Positions 8,819 through 17,158 of a DNA stretch of 64,000 nt are shown one piece after another. Position 1 is the first letter of the stretch; every line of letters begins with the position of its first letter. This stretch comes from Gemmatimonadaceae bacterium (GTDB taxonomy: Bacteria; Gemmatimonadota; Gemmatimonadetes; Gemmatimonadales; Gemmatimonadaceae), in the NCBI GenBank assembly GCA_036273715.1, contig DASUHB010000028.1:124001-188000 (forward strand), written 5' to 3'. The position numbers and the translations under genes are program-made. The notes below the pieces were generated by a model. The model searched no databases. It worked only from the letters and a program-made list of their open reading frames with translations, and was not told where the DNA came from.

Positions 8819-9121
8819 GGCCGGCGGTCATCGCCTAACACGAGGCCGCCTGGGCCGGCTGCCATCCGGCGCGCCCCATGCCGATCATCGAGACTCGATG
8901 CCCGGGACGAGCAGTTGCGGCTGTGCCATCTTCGCATCACGGCATGAATGAAGGCAGGAGGCATGCCGCGACCGCCGTCACTGTGTGAATTTCGCCGCGA
9001 CCGCACGGGTTGCGCGTCGAACGGCGGTCGCCTGGCGGCCTGTGCCTCCGACCGCGTCGCGCTCGCGCGGGCCGCGCGGATCGCTAGATTCTCCCGATCC
9101 GCCAGATCCCCGTCGCCAATC
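8819..9121. other. intergenic region between divergent genes
   Basis: 303 bases. It contains one GCCTAAC at 8833 and a TAGATTC box at 9085-9091 that could serve the monooxygenase gene. A frame is open across the right half and continues into the monooxygenase, but its composition (Arg/Ala/Ser rich) does not look like a conserved domain. No RNA gene or strong hairpin was seen. Confidence 0.5.
9085..9091 (+). promoter_or_regulatory. TANNTT-type -10 box of the monooxygenase gene
   Basis: TAGATTC lies 31 bases before the GTG start, giving a predicted leader of about 25 bases. It matches the TANNTT boxes found close to several other starts in this window. No -35 hexamer is obvious. Confidence 0.4.
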
Positions 9122-10426
9122 GTGCCGACCATTCAAGACCGCTATTGTATCATCGGCGCCGGCCCATCCGGCCTCGCAACCGCGCACGAGTTCAAGCGCG
9201 CCGGCATCGCCTTCGATGTGTTCGAACGGCATGGCGATGTTGGCGGTATCTGGGACATGGACAATCCCGGCACGCCGATGTACGACAGCGCGCACTTCAT
9301 CTCCTCACGCACGCAGTCGGCGTTCGACGATTTCCCGATGCCCAACGAGTACGCGGATTATCCGTCGCGCGCCCGCATCCTCGAGTACCTGCGCGCATAT
9401 GCGGAGCACGATGGCATTCGCGCACATATCGCGTTCAATACGGTGGTGAAACGCGCATCGCCCGTTGACGGCGGGTGGGACGTCGAATTTGCGTCAGGCG
9501 AGCATCGCCAATTCCGCGGCGTCGTGTGCGCGGTCGGTAACAACTGGCACCCCGTCGACCCAACGTATCCCGGCCACTTCGACGGCGAGATGTACCACTC
9601 GAGCCGCTACAAGTACGCCGCCTCGCTGGCCGGCAGGCGCCTGCTCATCGTCGGCGGTGGCAACTCCGGCTGCGATATCGCGTGCGATGCAGCACCAATC
9701 GCCCGCGAAACGCTCATCAGCTTTCGCCGCGGCTATCACTTTCTGCCAAAGCATTTGTTCGGCGTGCCCACCGATGCGTTCTTCCGCAGCGGACCGCACC
9801 TGCCGGCCCGGCTGGCGCAACCGCTCCTCACGCTGCTCCTCCGCGTGCTCGTCGGCGACCTGCGCCGCTACAAGCTGCCCAGACCCGACCACAAGGTTCT
9901 CGAAAGCCATCCGATCGTGAACTCGCAGCTCCTGCATTATCTCTCGCACGGTGACGTCCGCGCGGTACCGGATGTGCGCGAGCTCGACGGAAACCGCGTC
10001 ACGTTCGTCGACGGCTCATCCGCCGACGTCGATGTCATCATCTTCGCCACGGGCTTTCGATCGGCGATTCCGTGCCTCGACGCCGAGGTGTTCTCGGCCG
10101 AGCGCGGCGGACGCCAGTTCTACCTGAACGTGTTTCCCGAGCAGCCCGCACTCTACGTCATCGGCCTGTTCGAGACCGACGGCTCACTGTTTCCGGTGGT
10201 GAGCAAGCAGGCGGCGCTGGTCGCGTCGTACCTCGTCGCCCAACGGAACGGATCCGAACGCGCCGCGTGGTTCGACCGTCAGCGCACCGGCCCGCGGCCG
10301 GACGTGAGTGGCGGCATCAGGTATCTCTCGTCGCAGCGCCACGCCTTCTACGTCCAGTACGACGAGTACGTGCATCGTCTGGAGAAATTGCTGAAGCGGA
10401 TGACGCCCGAACGCGGCGCGGCCTGA
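9122..10426 (+). CDS. flavin-containing monooxygenase
   Basis: 434 residues. FAD-binding Rossmann motif IIGAGPSGLATAHEF near the N-terminus, a WDMDNPG segment, and a second NADPH-binding Rossmann motif (LLIVGGGNSGCDIACD) near residue 175, followed by the ATGF motif (IIFATGFRS). This order is typical of FMO/Baeyer-Villiger type enzymes that oxygenate a soft nucleophile or ketone with NADPH and O2. The GTG at 9122 is chosen because the FAD motif begins nine residues later. Its last 110 bases overlap, tail to tail, the end of the iron permease gene. Confidence 0.88.
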   Translation: MPTIQDRYCIIGAGPSGLATAHEFKRAGIAFDVFERHGDVGGIWDMDNPGTPMYDSAHFISSRTQSAFDDFPMPNEYADYPSRARILEYLRAYAEHDGIRAHIAFNTVVKRASPVDGGWDVEFASGEHRQFRGVVCAVGNNWHPVDPTYPGHFDGEMYHSSRYKYAASLAGRRLLIVGGGNSGCDIACDAAPIARETLISFRRGYHFLPKHLFGVPTDAFFRSGPHLPARLAQPLLTLLLRVLVGDLRRYKLPRPDHKVLESHPIVNSQLLHYLSHGDVRAVPDVRELDGNRVTFVDGSSADVDVIIFATGFRSAIPCLDAEVFSAERGGRQFYLNVFPEQPALYVIGLFETDGSLFPVVSKQAALVASYLVAQRNGSERAAWFDRQRTGPRPDVSGGIRYLSSQRHAFYVQYDEYVHRLEKLLKRMTPERGAA

Positions 10427-12158
10427 AGGTCACGACGAGCGCCGCCGCGAGCAGCGCCACCAGCAGCGCCTGCAGCCCCAGGCTCTCGGCCGTCGGATAG
10501 ATGCCTAACGCATCGATCCTCGGCATCCCGCGCACGGGCGTGATCGGAACGGCGCTCACTTCCTGGAGCTCCGCCACGCCGCGTCCGGCGAACACGAACG
10601 CCATCGCGTAGAGCAGCCCGCTCGTCAGCGTGAAGAACGGCCGCAGGGGAATCTTGACGCCGTATCGATGGAACACGGTGAAGATCGCCACGAGCACCAC
10701 CGCGCCGGCCGCGATTCCTAACGCAATCGCGCCCGCCGGCCTGCCGGCCTCGCCGAGCAGCGCCTGAAAGAACAACGCCGTCTCGGCGCCTTCGCGATAA
10801 ACGGCAAGGAACGCCACGAACGCCAGCGCCGTCGCGCCGCCGGATGCGAGCGCCGCGGTGACCTTCTCCCGGATGAACCGCTGCCAGTGCGCCGCTTCCA
10901 CTTTCGAAATGAGCCAATAGCTCACCCAGAACAGCACCACCATCGCCACCAGCATGCTCACGCCTTCGATGAGGTCCTGGCTTGCCGGCACCGCCGACAG
11001 CACCGTCTCGAGAGCCACCGCCGTGGCCGCACTCGCCGCGATCCCCGCGCCGGCGCCTAACCACACGCTGCGCAGCTGATCGCGGTGCCCGGTCTTGATC
11101 AGGAACGCGACGATCGCGCCGATCACCAGAATCGCCTCGAACCCTTCGCGCACGATGATGACGAACGATTGGACGAAGCTCTCCCACGCGCCCGACGTCC
11201 GGCTGCCCAACGCGACGACCGACGGAAGCGTCGCCACGATCGCGTCGCGCGCCCGCGCCGCCCGAGCCAGGTCGCCGGCCGCGATGTGCGCCCGGAACTC
11301 GGCGAAGCGGCGCTCCATGGCCGACACGGCACCGGCACTCTTCACGCGCGCCGCAGCCTCGAAGGGTTCGAACGCCAGATACGCATCCACGGCGCGCGCA
11401 CGCGCCCCCCCGAGATCGCCAGCCCGCGCCGCCGCCAGCGACGAGTCGAGCGACGCGGCCACCACCGTCACGACAGGCACCGCGCAGCTCGGGCACCGGG
11501 GATGCACACCCTGCAGCGACTGCACGTACCCGATCACGTTCCACCGCTGCTGCGACGTCAGCGTCCCGCCCCACGCCGGCATCGCCGTGCCCGACACGCC
11601 CGCCGAGATGATTCGATAGAGCATTTCGGCTGACACGCCGCGCATCGCGGCCGAATCGCCGATCGCCGGCGGCGGCGGCCGCATCCCCGCGGCAGCGGGC
11701 CCGTCGCCTAACCCGCGGTCGCCATGGCAGGATGCGCAGCGCGCCGCATACACGGCGCGTCCCTCGGCCAGGTTCAGCGGCTCCGCCGGCAGGTCGAGCG
11801 ACGCGGCATCGCCTAACGCAACAACGAACTGCCGGTGGAGCGCCGCGAGCCGCGCCGGCGGCACCGTGTCCCGCACCGCCGCCGTCAGCGAATCGAGCCG
11901 CGCGCGAATCGCCGCCGCGTTGCTCCCGTTCAGCTGGGCCGCTGTCACACGCGCATCCACCAGAAAGTCGACCGTTTCCTGATACTCATCGACGGCGCTC
12001 AACCGTCCGCGCGCGTCGACGCCCTTGGCATACTCTTCGACGGCCACCGCGACGATGTTGCCGAGACGCTTTGCCGGGCTCTCCTGCGCATTCGCCGGCG
12101 CGGCGAGCGCAGCCACCGCCCATGCGGTCAAGCAGACTGAACGGAAACGAAATCGCAT
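10317..12158 (-). CDS. FTR1-family iron permease fused to a cytochrome c domain
   Basis: 613 residues. A signal peptide (ends ...PANAQ) is followed by a region of unknown fold, a cytochrome c domain with the haem motif CASCH near residue 140 and a distal Met in GTAMPAWGG, then about seven membrane helices of the FTR1/EfeU family. The iron-site motif REGFE is near residue 337 and a second REGAE copy near 445. FTR1 proteins move ferric iron after oxidation of Fe(II); the fused haem domain probably supplies the electron step. The 3' end, rich in Arg and Ser, overlaps the monooxygenase gene by 110 bases. Confidence 0.9.
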   Translation of the reverse strand: MRFRFRSVCLTAWAVAALAAPANAQESPAKRLGNIVAVAVEEYAKGVDARGRLSAVDEYQETVDFLVDARVTAAQLNGSNAAAIRARLDSLTAAVRDTVPPARLAALHRQFVVALGDAASLDLPAEPLNLAEGRAVYAARCASCHGDRGLGDGPAAAGMRPPPPAIGDSAAMRGVSAEMLYRIISAGVSGTAMPAWGGTLTSQQRWNVIGYVQSLQGVHPRCPSCAVPVVTVVAASLDSSLAAARAGDLGGARARAVDAYLAFEPFEAAARVKSAGAVSAMERRFAEFRAHIAAGDLARAARARDAIVATLPSVVALGSRTSGAWESFVQSFVIIVREGFEAILVIGAIVAFLIKTGHRDQLRSVWLGAGAGIAASAATAVALETVLSAVPASQDLIEGVSMLVAMVVLFWVSYWLISKVEAAHWQRFIREKVTAALASGGATALAFVAFLAVYREGAETALFFQALLGEAGRPAGAIALGIAAGAVVLVAIFTVFHRYGVKIPLRPFFTLTSGLLYAMAFVFAGRGVAELQEVSAVPITPVRGMPRIDALGIYPTAESLGLQALLVALLAAALVVTFRPRRVRASSASAISPDDARTRRTGRRRRGAATRDT

Positions 12159-12161
12159 TTA

Positions 12162-12184
12162 CGATAGAATTTATCGGATTTATC
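12162..12184. promoter_or_regulatory. AT-rich palindrome and -10 box upstream of the iron permease
   Basis: Positions 12162-12176 form CGATA-N5-TATCG. The same stretch holds a direct repeat (GAATTTATC at 12167-12175, GGATTTATC at 12176-12184). On the minus strand it includes TAAATTC, with TAAATT at 12173-12168 ending 9 bases before the ATG. The overlap of palindrome and -10 box suggests a repressor site, plausibly iron-responsive, but no Fur consensus is recognisable. Confidence 0.5.
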
Positions 12185-12219
12185 TGCGCGGCACCACTCT
12201 CGCGGTGCACCGTCGCGCA

Positions 12220-12639
12220 CTAGCCGGCCTGCTGCGTCTCTCCGTCCGACGTCGTCTGAGGACCCTCGAGCACCACCACCGCCCCGGCGGTCATTTGACT
12301 GTGCGACAGCGTCAACCACACTCGGCGCACGCGCAGCTCGGCGCAGCGGATTTCGGCGGCGCCGTGCAGCACGAGCGACGGCAGACCACCGTCGACCGAC
12401 ACGACCTCCATCTCGCGCCACCCGATCCCGCGCGCGCCCGGCGATCCCGAGAGCGCTTTGTACGCCGCTTCCTTGGCTGCAATGCGCGCGGCAAGGTGCA
12501 CGTACGGCTCCTGCCGGCCCATTGCGTAGGTGACCTCGCCGGCCGTGAACAGCCGCTGGAGCGCGCGCGCCTCTTTCGACGCAATCAGCCGCTTCACACG
12601 CGCCACGTCCACCAGATCGAGTCCGACGCCTACGATCAC
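12220..12639 (-). CDS. acpS: holo-[acyl-carrier-protein] synthase
   Basis: 139 residues. AcpS moves the 4'-phosphopantetheine arm from coenzyme A to acyl carrier proteins. The two signature motifs are present: GVGLDLVDVARV at the N-terminus (Mg-binding Asp) and ARIAAKEAAYKAL near residue 55 (catalytic Glu-Lys), plus LTLSHS near the end. The GTG start at 12639 sits behind a GGGAGG Shine-Dalgarno and overlaps the upstream stop as GTGA, so it is the last gene of a five-gene operon. A longer in-frame reading to 12732 lies inside the neighbour and is rejected. Confidence 0.93.
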   Translation of the reverse strand: MIVGVGLDLVDVARVKRLIASKEARALQRLFTAGEVTYAMGRQEPYVHLAARIAAKEAAYKALSGSPGARGIGWREMEVVSVDGGLPSLVLHGAAEIRCAELRVRRVWLTLSHSQMTAGAVVVLEGPQTTSDGETQQAG

Positions 12640-13400
12640 ACATCCTCCCGTGGGGCGCGCCCGAGCCAGCGGCGCCGGCGTCCGCGTCGTCCCGGGACGT
12701 CGGCGGCCAGCACGCGCACGAGTGACAACCACACGTCGTCAGCCATCTCAAAGACCAGCTGCAGTGCCTTGGCCCACCGACGCCACCCCGCATACCGCTC
12801 GCCATCATCGCTCGACGCCAGGCCATCCTGCGCGCGCTCGAGCGCGCCTAACGCACTGACCAGCGGCTCGGCCGCCTCCGTCAGCTCGGCGTCCAGCGCG
12901 CGCCGCTCCGGCGGTTCGGATGGATGACGCTCGGCGGCCAGCTCGTGGATGCGCTGCAGCATCGCCGCGCGGAGCGAGGGCGCATCGAACGCCGCGCGCG
13001 CGCGATCGGGGCTTGTGGCCGTCTCGGCTTCGCGGCGCGCCGCGAGCAGCGGCCCGAAGTATCGATCGTGGTCGGCGCCCTGCGACGCGCGCGGCGAGCC
13101 GAGGGCGCGCAGGGATCGCGTGAGCTCGGGCACGGCCATCGCGCGCCGGTCGAGGTCGGCGGCGAGGACGGCCAGCCCCGGCGACCCGCCTAACGTGATC
13201 ATGTCGCCGCGCGTCAGGAACAGCTCGAGCGTGCCCACCGCATAGCGCGAGCCGTCGAGGCGATCGTACGGCAGACGCACCGCGCCGCCGGACCGCTCGA
13301 GACGAAGCGCCTCATCGTCGAGCGTCGCCACGGCGTGGCCGGCCACATCGGTGCCGCGCAGCAGGCCGCTCACCGTCACCGTCACCGCGTCGTCGGCCAC
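12636..13400 (-). CDS. conserved-looking protein of unknown function
   Basis: 254 residues, starting at GTG. I do not recognise a family. The first 90 residues are beta-rich (VTVSGLLRGTDVAGHAVATL...LPYDRLDGSRY) and could be a PH-like or GRAM-like fold. The rest is helical and charged, ending in an Arg-rich tail (PGRRGRRRRWLGR). No signal peptide or membrane helix. It lies in an operon, 1 base after the CYTH gene and overlapping acpS by 4 bases, which supports it being real. Confidence 0.7.
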   Translation of the reverse strand: MADDAVTVTVSGLLRGTDVAGHAVATLDDEALRLERSGGAVRLPYDRLDGSRYAVGTLELFLTRGDMITLGGSPGLAVLAADLDRRAMAVPELTRSLRALGSPRASQGADHDRYFGPLLAARREAETATSPDRARAAFDAPSLRAAMLQRIHELAAERHPSEPPERRALDAELTEAAEPLVSALGALERAQDGLASSDDGERYAGWRRWAKALQLVFEMADDVWLSLVRVLAADVPGRRGRRRRWLGRAPREDV

Positions 13401-13401
13401 C

Positions 13402-13995
13402 TCAGGCGTCCTCGAGCGCGTAGCGCACGCGCCCGGCCAGCTCGTCGTCGCACAACGCCGGCTGTTGCCCCGTCCGCTGCTGCCACCGCGTCACGAATTG
13501 CGGCAGCCGGTCGGTGCAGAACGCCGACCGCTCGATGCCTAACGCAGCAATCGCGTGCTCGATGCCGGCCGGCGCGCCTTCCACTTCCACCAGGTCGTCC
13601 ATCCGCGGGTAGCGCTCGAATCGCACCGCCGTGCCCTGCAGATCGTACTGCGCGATCTCCCGATCGATCGCGCGCGTGACTTCGTAGCCTAACCGGGCGA
13701 GCATCGTGGCCAGAACGTCGGGAGCGTCTGCCCTGCACTGCAGCTCGTCCCGCACCTTGTAGCCGGCGTCGTAGCCCGTCGGTCCCTTCCAACCCAGTTC
13801 CGCGCGGGCGCCCGACCCATCGCGGTACACGCGCAGCCGCAGCACTTCGTCGCGGCGCGCGAGATCGCGGCGCGGCGTGTCGTAGCGCCGGTCCTCGAGA
13901 CGCCCGGCGAACGTGAGCACGGCGCCGGCCTGCGTTAGGCGTGCGGCGCGGCGCCCCCAATCGTCGAGCACTGCTTTCAGCTCCACCTCACGCAT
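13402..13995 (-). CDS. CYTH-domain protein (class IV adenylate cyclase / triphosphatase type)
   Basis: 197 residues. The N-terminal MREVELKAVL carries the ExExK triphosphate-tunnel motif, followed by alternating charged strands (RYDTPRRDL, LRLRVYRDG, AELGWKGPTG, LVEVEG) as in CyaB/ThTPase-like tunnel enzymes, which act on ATP, thiamine triphosphate or inorganic triphosphate. Which substrate is used cannot be decided. It overlaps the HAD phosphatase gene by 8 bases, so the two are likely made together. Confidence 0.85.
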   Translation of the reverse strand: MREVELKAVLDDWGRRAARLTQAGAVLTFAGRLEDRRYDTPRRDLARRDEVLRLRVYRDGSGARAELGWKGPTGYDAGYKVRDELQCRADAPDVLATMLARLGYEVTRAIDREIAQYDLQGTAVRFERYPRMDDLVEVEGAPAGIEHAIAALGIERSAFCTDRLPQFVTRWQQRTGQQPALCDDELAGRVRYALEDA

Positions 13996-14680
13996 CGAAG
14001 ATCGCCTCGAGCACGGCGGCGGTGACGGCCAGCGTCGGGAACACCGCCGCCGGCACGTGCGCCGAGAGCTCCTCGACCGTGAATCGCCCCGTCGCCACCG
14101 CCACCGCGCGAGCTCCCACGCTGCGCGCGCATTCGATGTCGGCCGGCGTATCGCCGATCACGACGACATCCTCGCCGCGCACGTCGATGCCCAACGCTTC
14201 CCGCGCGCGCCGCAGCGCCACAGCCGGCAGCTCCGGACGATGCGCGTGGTCTGACCCGTACGCGCCGACGCGAAACCGCGTCACGTCCAAACCGGCCGCC
14301 GACAATTTGAGCATCGCGCCATCGCAAAAATTCCCGGTCAGCAGCCCGACCACCGCATCGGACCGCGCCTCGAGCGCCGAAATGAGCTCCGCCACGCCGT
14401 CGAACACGTGCACGCCGCGCCGCCCCGTCGCCAATTCCTGCTCCAGCAGCGCCAGATACCTCGCCGCGAGGTCATCCATCCGCGCGTCGATCGCTGCATC
14501 GCTGTGCCCTTCTGCGCGCATCAGATCGCGCACGATCTGCGGATCCGTCTTGCCGTCGTAGTGATACTCCGTTGGGCCGGAGCCGCCGAACACCTGCGTC
14601 AACGCGGCCGTCATCGCGCGGCGGCCCGCGCCGTCGCTCCACAAAATCGTGCCGTCGATGTCGAACAGGATCAGCTTCAT
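13988..14680 (-). CDS. HAD-superfamily hydrolase
   Basis: 230 residues. Motif I FDIDGTILW with the nucleophile Asp at the N-terminus, a four-helix cap of the phosphoglycolate-phosphatase type (about 15-90), motif II in VVGLLTGN, and motif IV IGDTPADIECA. This suggests a small-molecule phosphatase of the Gph type. The ATG at 14680 gives the standard start 5 residues before the DxD motif and overlaps the EamA stop as ATGA; the in-frame extension to 14734 is not needed. Confidence 0.88.
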   Translation of the reverse strand: MKLILFDIDGTILWSDGAGRRAMTAALTQVFGGSGPTEYHYDGKTDPQIVRDLMRAEGHSDAAIDARMDDLAARYLALLEQELATGRRGVHVFDGVAELISALEARSDAVVGLLTGNFCDGAMLKLSAAGLDVTRFRVGAYGSDHAHRPELPAVALRRAREALGIDVRGEDVVVIGDTPADIECARSVGARAVAVATGRFTVEELSAHVPAAVFPTLAVTAAVLEAIFDA

Positions 14681-15615
14681 GCGCGCGTGAGCACCACGCC
14701 GGCGATGATCGCAACCGCGCCGGCGACCTGCCACGCCGTGGGCGTCTCACCCGGCAGCATTGCCCACGCCACTCCGAGGGCGATCAACGGTTGCAGATTC
14801 GAGTAGATGGCCGTGCGCGTCGGGCCGAGGACGCGCACGCCGCGATACCAGCCGAGATACCCGATCACCAGCGAGCCGATGCCGGCGAACGTCATCGCGC
14901 CCCACACTCGCACGCTCACGCTCGTCCACGCCGTGGCCGCGAATGCCGGCGCCGACACGAAGAGCAGCGGAATCATGCCGCCCACCAGCGTCAGCGCCGA
15001 GATGTCGACGAGCGACACGCGATGCGTGAGCGGCTTGAGCAGAACCGTGTACCACGCCCAACACACGGCTGCCGCGACGACGACCGCGTCTCCCGTGAGC
15101 GTCGCGCCCGAAGACTCGTGCATCGATCCGCCGAGCACCACCAGCGCGATCCCGGCCATGGAGAGCCCCACCCCGCCGTACGCGCGCGCCCCAACGTGTT
15201 CGATGCCCAGCCATCGCCCGATGAGCGCGATCAGCGCCGGCGACGCCGCGAGCACCAGCGCCGCATTTCCCGCTTTGGTGTGCGCCACACCCTCGGCGAA
15301 CAGCGTCTGATACACGCAATTGCCCAGCACGCCTAACGCAAGCAGCGCGAGCACATCCCGCCGCGCGATCGGCCGCGCTCCCGGCCGCCGCCGCTGCAGC
15401 ACCGCCAGCATCCCGAACGCCAGCGTCGCCATCAGGATCCGCGCGCCGTTGAACGCGAGCGCATCCATGTGGTCGGTGCCGTACTTGACCACCGCGTAGT
15501 TCGCGCCCCAGATCGTGGTCGTCAGCAGCAGCCAGAGATCCGTGAGCGAAACGCCCGACCGCGCGGCTGGTTCCGCGCGATCGGGCGCTATCGCCGTGTC
15601 GAGCACCGTGGTCAT
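14677..15615 (-). CDS. EamA/DMT-family transporter
   Basis: 312 residues with ten predicted membrane helices in two EamA halves (about 25-155 and 170-305). Typical features include TTIWGANYAVVK in helix 1 and PTRTAIYSNLQPLIAL in the second half. The family exports or imports metabolites such as amino acids; substrate unknown. It is the first gene of the minus-strand operon running down to acpS. A TAGCTT box sits 6 bases before its ATG. Confidence 0.88.
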   Translation of the reverse strand: MTTVLDTAIAPDRAEPAARSGVSLTDLWLLLTTTIWGANYAVVKYGTDHMDALAFNGARILMATLAFGMLAVLQRRRPGARPIARRDVLALLALGVLGNCVYQTLFAEGVAHTKAGNAALVLAASPALIALIGRWLGIEHVGARAYGGVGLSMAGIALVVLGGSMHESSGATLTGDAVVVAAAVCWAWYTVLLKPLTHRVSLVDISALTLVGGMIPLLFVSAPAFAATAWTSVSVRVWGAMTFAGIGSLVIGYLGWYRGVRVLGPTRTAIYSNLQPLIALGVAWAMLPGETPTAWQVAGAVAIIAGVVLTRA

Positions 15616-15621
15616 GCTCCA

Positions 15622-15627
15622 AAGCTA
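15622..15627 (-). promoter_or_regulatory. TANNTT -10 box, 6 bases before the EamA start
   Basis: On the minus strand TAGCTT is followed by TGGAGC and the ATG. A -10 box this close means the transcript starts at or next to the start codon. The GGAG in the spacer also resembles a Shine-Dalgarno, so a leadered reading from a different promoter cannot be excluded. Confidence 0.45.
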
Positions 15628-15678
15628 GGCGACGCCGTTGGCACGCGACAGCGCCTTCCTCCGCGTCGGCGCTGCCCG

Positions 15679-15684
15679 TAGCTT
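15679..15684 (+). promoter_or_regulatory. TANNTT -10 box, 7 bases before the DUF6941-like start
   Basis: TAGCTT, seven bases (CCCCGCC), then the ATG at 15692. No Shine-Dalgarno fits between. It faces the similar box of the divergent EamA gene 52 bases away. Confidence 0.5.
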
Positions 15685-15691
15685 CCCCGCC

Positions 15692-16108
15692 ATGCACCTC
15701 TCCTTCGCGTTGTTCGCCGACGCCGCCAACCTGTCCGTCGAAGGCAAACTCAACATCCTCGGCGTCTTCGACGCCGTGCAGGTGGCCGGACTGCCCACCG
15801 TCCACCCGCGCGCGCACATCGTCGTGCGACTCAAGGGCACGGCCGCCGACGCCGGCGCGCACGTCATCGCCTTGCAGTGGGTGAATCCGTCTGGCGCGGA
15901 GCTGTGGTCATCCAATGGAGAGCTCAACGTCGCCACGCCGCCCGCGGAAGTCGCCGACATCGATTTCCCGCTCATCGCCGCCGTCGATCTGCCGCTCGAC
16001 GCGGCAGGCACCTACGCGATGCGAATCGCCATCGATGGTTCGGTGCACGGCGAAGTACGGCTGCACGTGCGCACCGCGGTCGTGCCCGCTGGCAAGATGG
16101 TCAGCTGA
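15692..16108 (+). CDS. DUF6941-like small beta-sandwich protein
   Basis: 138 residues. The opening MHLSFALFADAANLSVEGKL followed by NILGVFDAV resembles the DUF6941 family, which is of unknown function; this assignment is from memory of the pattern. The remainder is beta-rich (HIVVRLKG, LNVATPPAEVADIDF, GTYAMRIAIDG). No signal peptide. The ATG at 15692 is preferred to one at 15638 because the protein then starts with the family motif and a TAGCTT box lies exactly 7 bases upstream. It overlaps the convergent NlpC/P60 gene by 8 bases. Confidence 0.75.
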   Translation: MHLSFALFADAANLSVEGKLNILGVFDAVQVAGLPTVHPRAHIVVRLKGTAADAGAHVIALQWVNPSGAELWSSNGELNVATPPAEVADIDFPLIAAVDLPLDAAGTYAMRIAIDGSVHGEVRLHVRTAVVPAGKMVS

Positions 16109-16871
16109 CGCGCCGCGCCCAACGGAACCGCGAGAGCAACGCGCGCCCGTACGCATCGGGCGCCGCGAGCGTCTCGATCGCGTATCCGCCGCGCCCCAAC
16201 CCCAGGTGCACCAGTCTCGCATCGCCGAGCGCGATGGCGACGTGCGTGATGCGGCCATCGCCGCGGTCGGAAAAGAACGCGAGATCGCCGGGCGCGAGCG
16301 CGCCCAACACGTCGCCGGCGTCCACGGCCTGACCCCGCTCGGCCTGGTCGCGCGCATCGCGCGGCATCGCGATGCCGTGGAGCCCGAACACGGTCTGCAC
16401 GAGCCCCGAGCAGTCGGCGCCCCACGGCGTGAGCCCACCCCATTCGTACGGCGTCCCCTCGAACAGCTCGCACGCGGTGCGAGCCGCGGCCGCCGCGCTC
16501 ACAGGGAATCGCCGCACCACCTCGACGCGCTCGACGGCCTCGCCGCTCTCCACGGCCGCCCCGGCATCGAGCCAGGCACCGAGCGGCAGCGCGCGGCGCA
16601 CGCCGGACGCGTCGCGCACCACGCAGCCGAGCGAGACGCGCCCCGCCGGCTCTCCGTTAGGCGGCACCGCCCTGTCTGATTCCGACAGGTAGCCGCGGTG
16701 CATCCACCCCCGGTAGCCATCGCGGAGCCGCACCTCGAACCATGGCTCGCGCCCACCCGAGTCCAACCGCTCCACCGGATGCCCCCACAGCGCCTGCGAG
16801 ACCTGCTCGCTCCCCGCGCGCGGCTCGCCGTTCACCGGCGCCACCGACACCCGCACGACGTACCCGCCCAC
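16101..16871 (-). CDS. NlpC/P60-family cysteine peptidase with SH3-like N-terminal part
   Basis: About 256 residues. The C-terminal NlpC/P60 domain has the catalytic Cys in WGADCSGLVQ, His in THVAIALGD and a further His in LVHLGLG; such enzymes cut gamma-D-Glu-diamino acid bonds in peptidoglycan peptides. Before it are SH3-like segments (VRVSVAPVNGEPRAG, WFEVRLRDGYRGWMHRGYL) for wall binding. No signal peptide is seen from the chosen GTG, so export is unclear; a start a little upstream is possible. It is the third gene of a three-gene operon. Confidence 0.85.
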   Translation of the reverse strand: MGGYVVRVSVAPVNGEPRAGSEQVSQALWGHPVERLDSGGREPWFEVRLRDGYRGWMHRGYLSESDRAVPPNGEPAGRVSLGCVVRDASGVRRALPLGAWLDAGAAVESGEAVERVEVVRRFPVSAAAAARTACELFEGTPYEWGGLTPWGADCSGLVQTVFGLHGIAMPRDARDQAERGQAVDAGDVLGALAPGDLAFFSDRGDGRITHVAIALGDARLVHLGLGRGGYAIETLAAPDAYGRALLSRFRWARRVS

Positions 16872-16882
16872 GCCGACGCGTC

Positions 16883-17158
16883 CTAACGCTTGCGCCGCGA
16901 CGCCGGCTCGATCGACCGCGATGCGCGCGCGAGCTCGGCGTCGCTCACATCGCTCAGACTGCGCACCACCTCGTCGCGCTTCGCCCCGCGCTTGATCGGC
17001 GTCGATGCGACAGTCCGCGGCAACGACCGGTCCAGCGGCACGAACAACAACCGCGCGCTCCATTCGCCGGTGCGCCGGTCGAACGCCGTGTCGCCCAGCA
17101 CCGAGAACGCGCGCTCGCCTAACTGCACCCGCCGGCGCACCACCACCACGTCGCTCAC
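16883..17158 (-). CDS. small protein of unknown function
   Basis: 91 residues from a GTG that overlaps the zinc-ribbon gene stop as GTGA. Strands VVVVRRRVQLGERAFSVLGD, then GEWSARLLFVPLD, then a charged helical end (DEVVRSLSDVSDAELARASRSI). I recognise no family. Its tight placement between the zinc-ribbon and NlpC/P60 genes argues that it is real and linked to them. Confidence 0.65.
   Translation of the reverse strand: MSDVVVVRRRVQLGERAFSVLGDTAFDRRTGEWSARLLFVPLDRSLPRTVASTPIKRGAKRDEVVRSLSDVSDAELARASRSIEPASRRKR

Noticed and set aside
8948-9121. Longer monooxygenase starting at 8948
   Set aside because: The added residues are low-complexity Arg/Ala/Ser and would sit before the FAD motif, which normally begins within about ten residues of the start; a -10-like box also lies inside.
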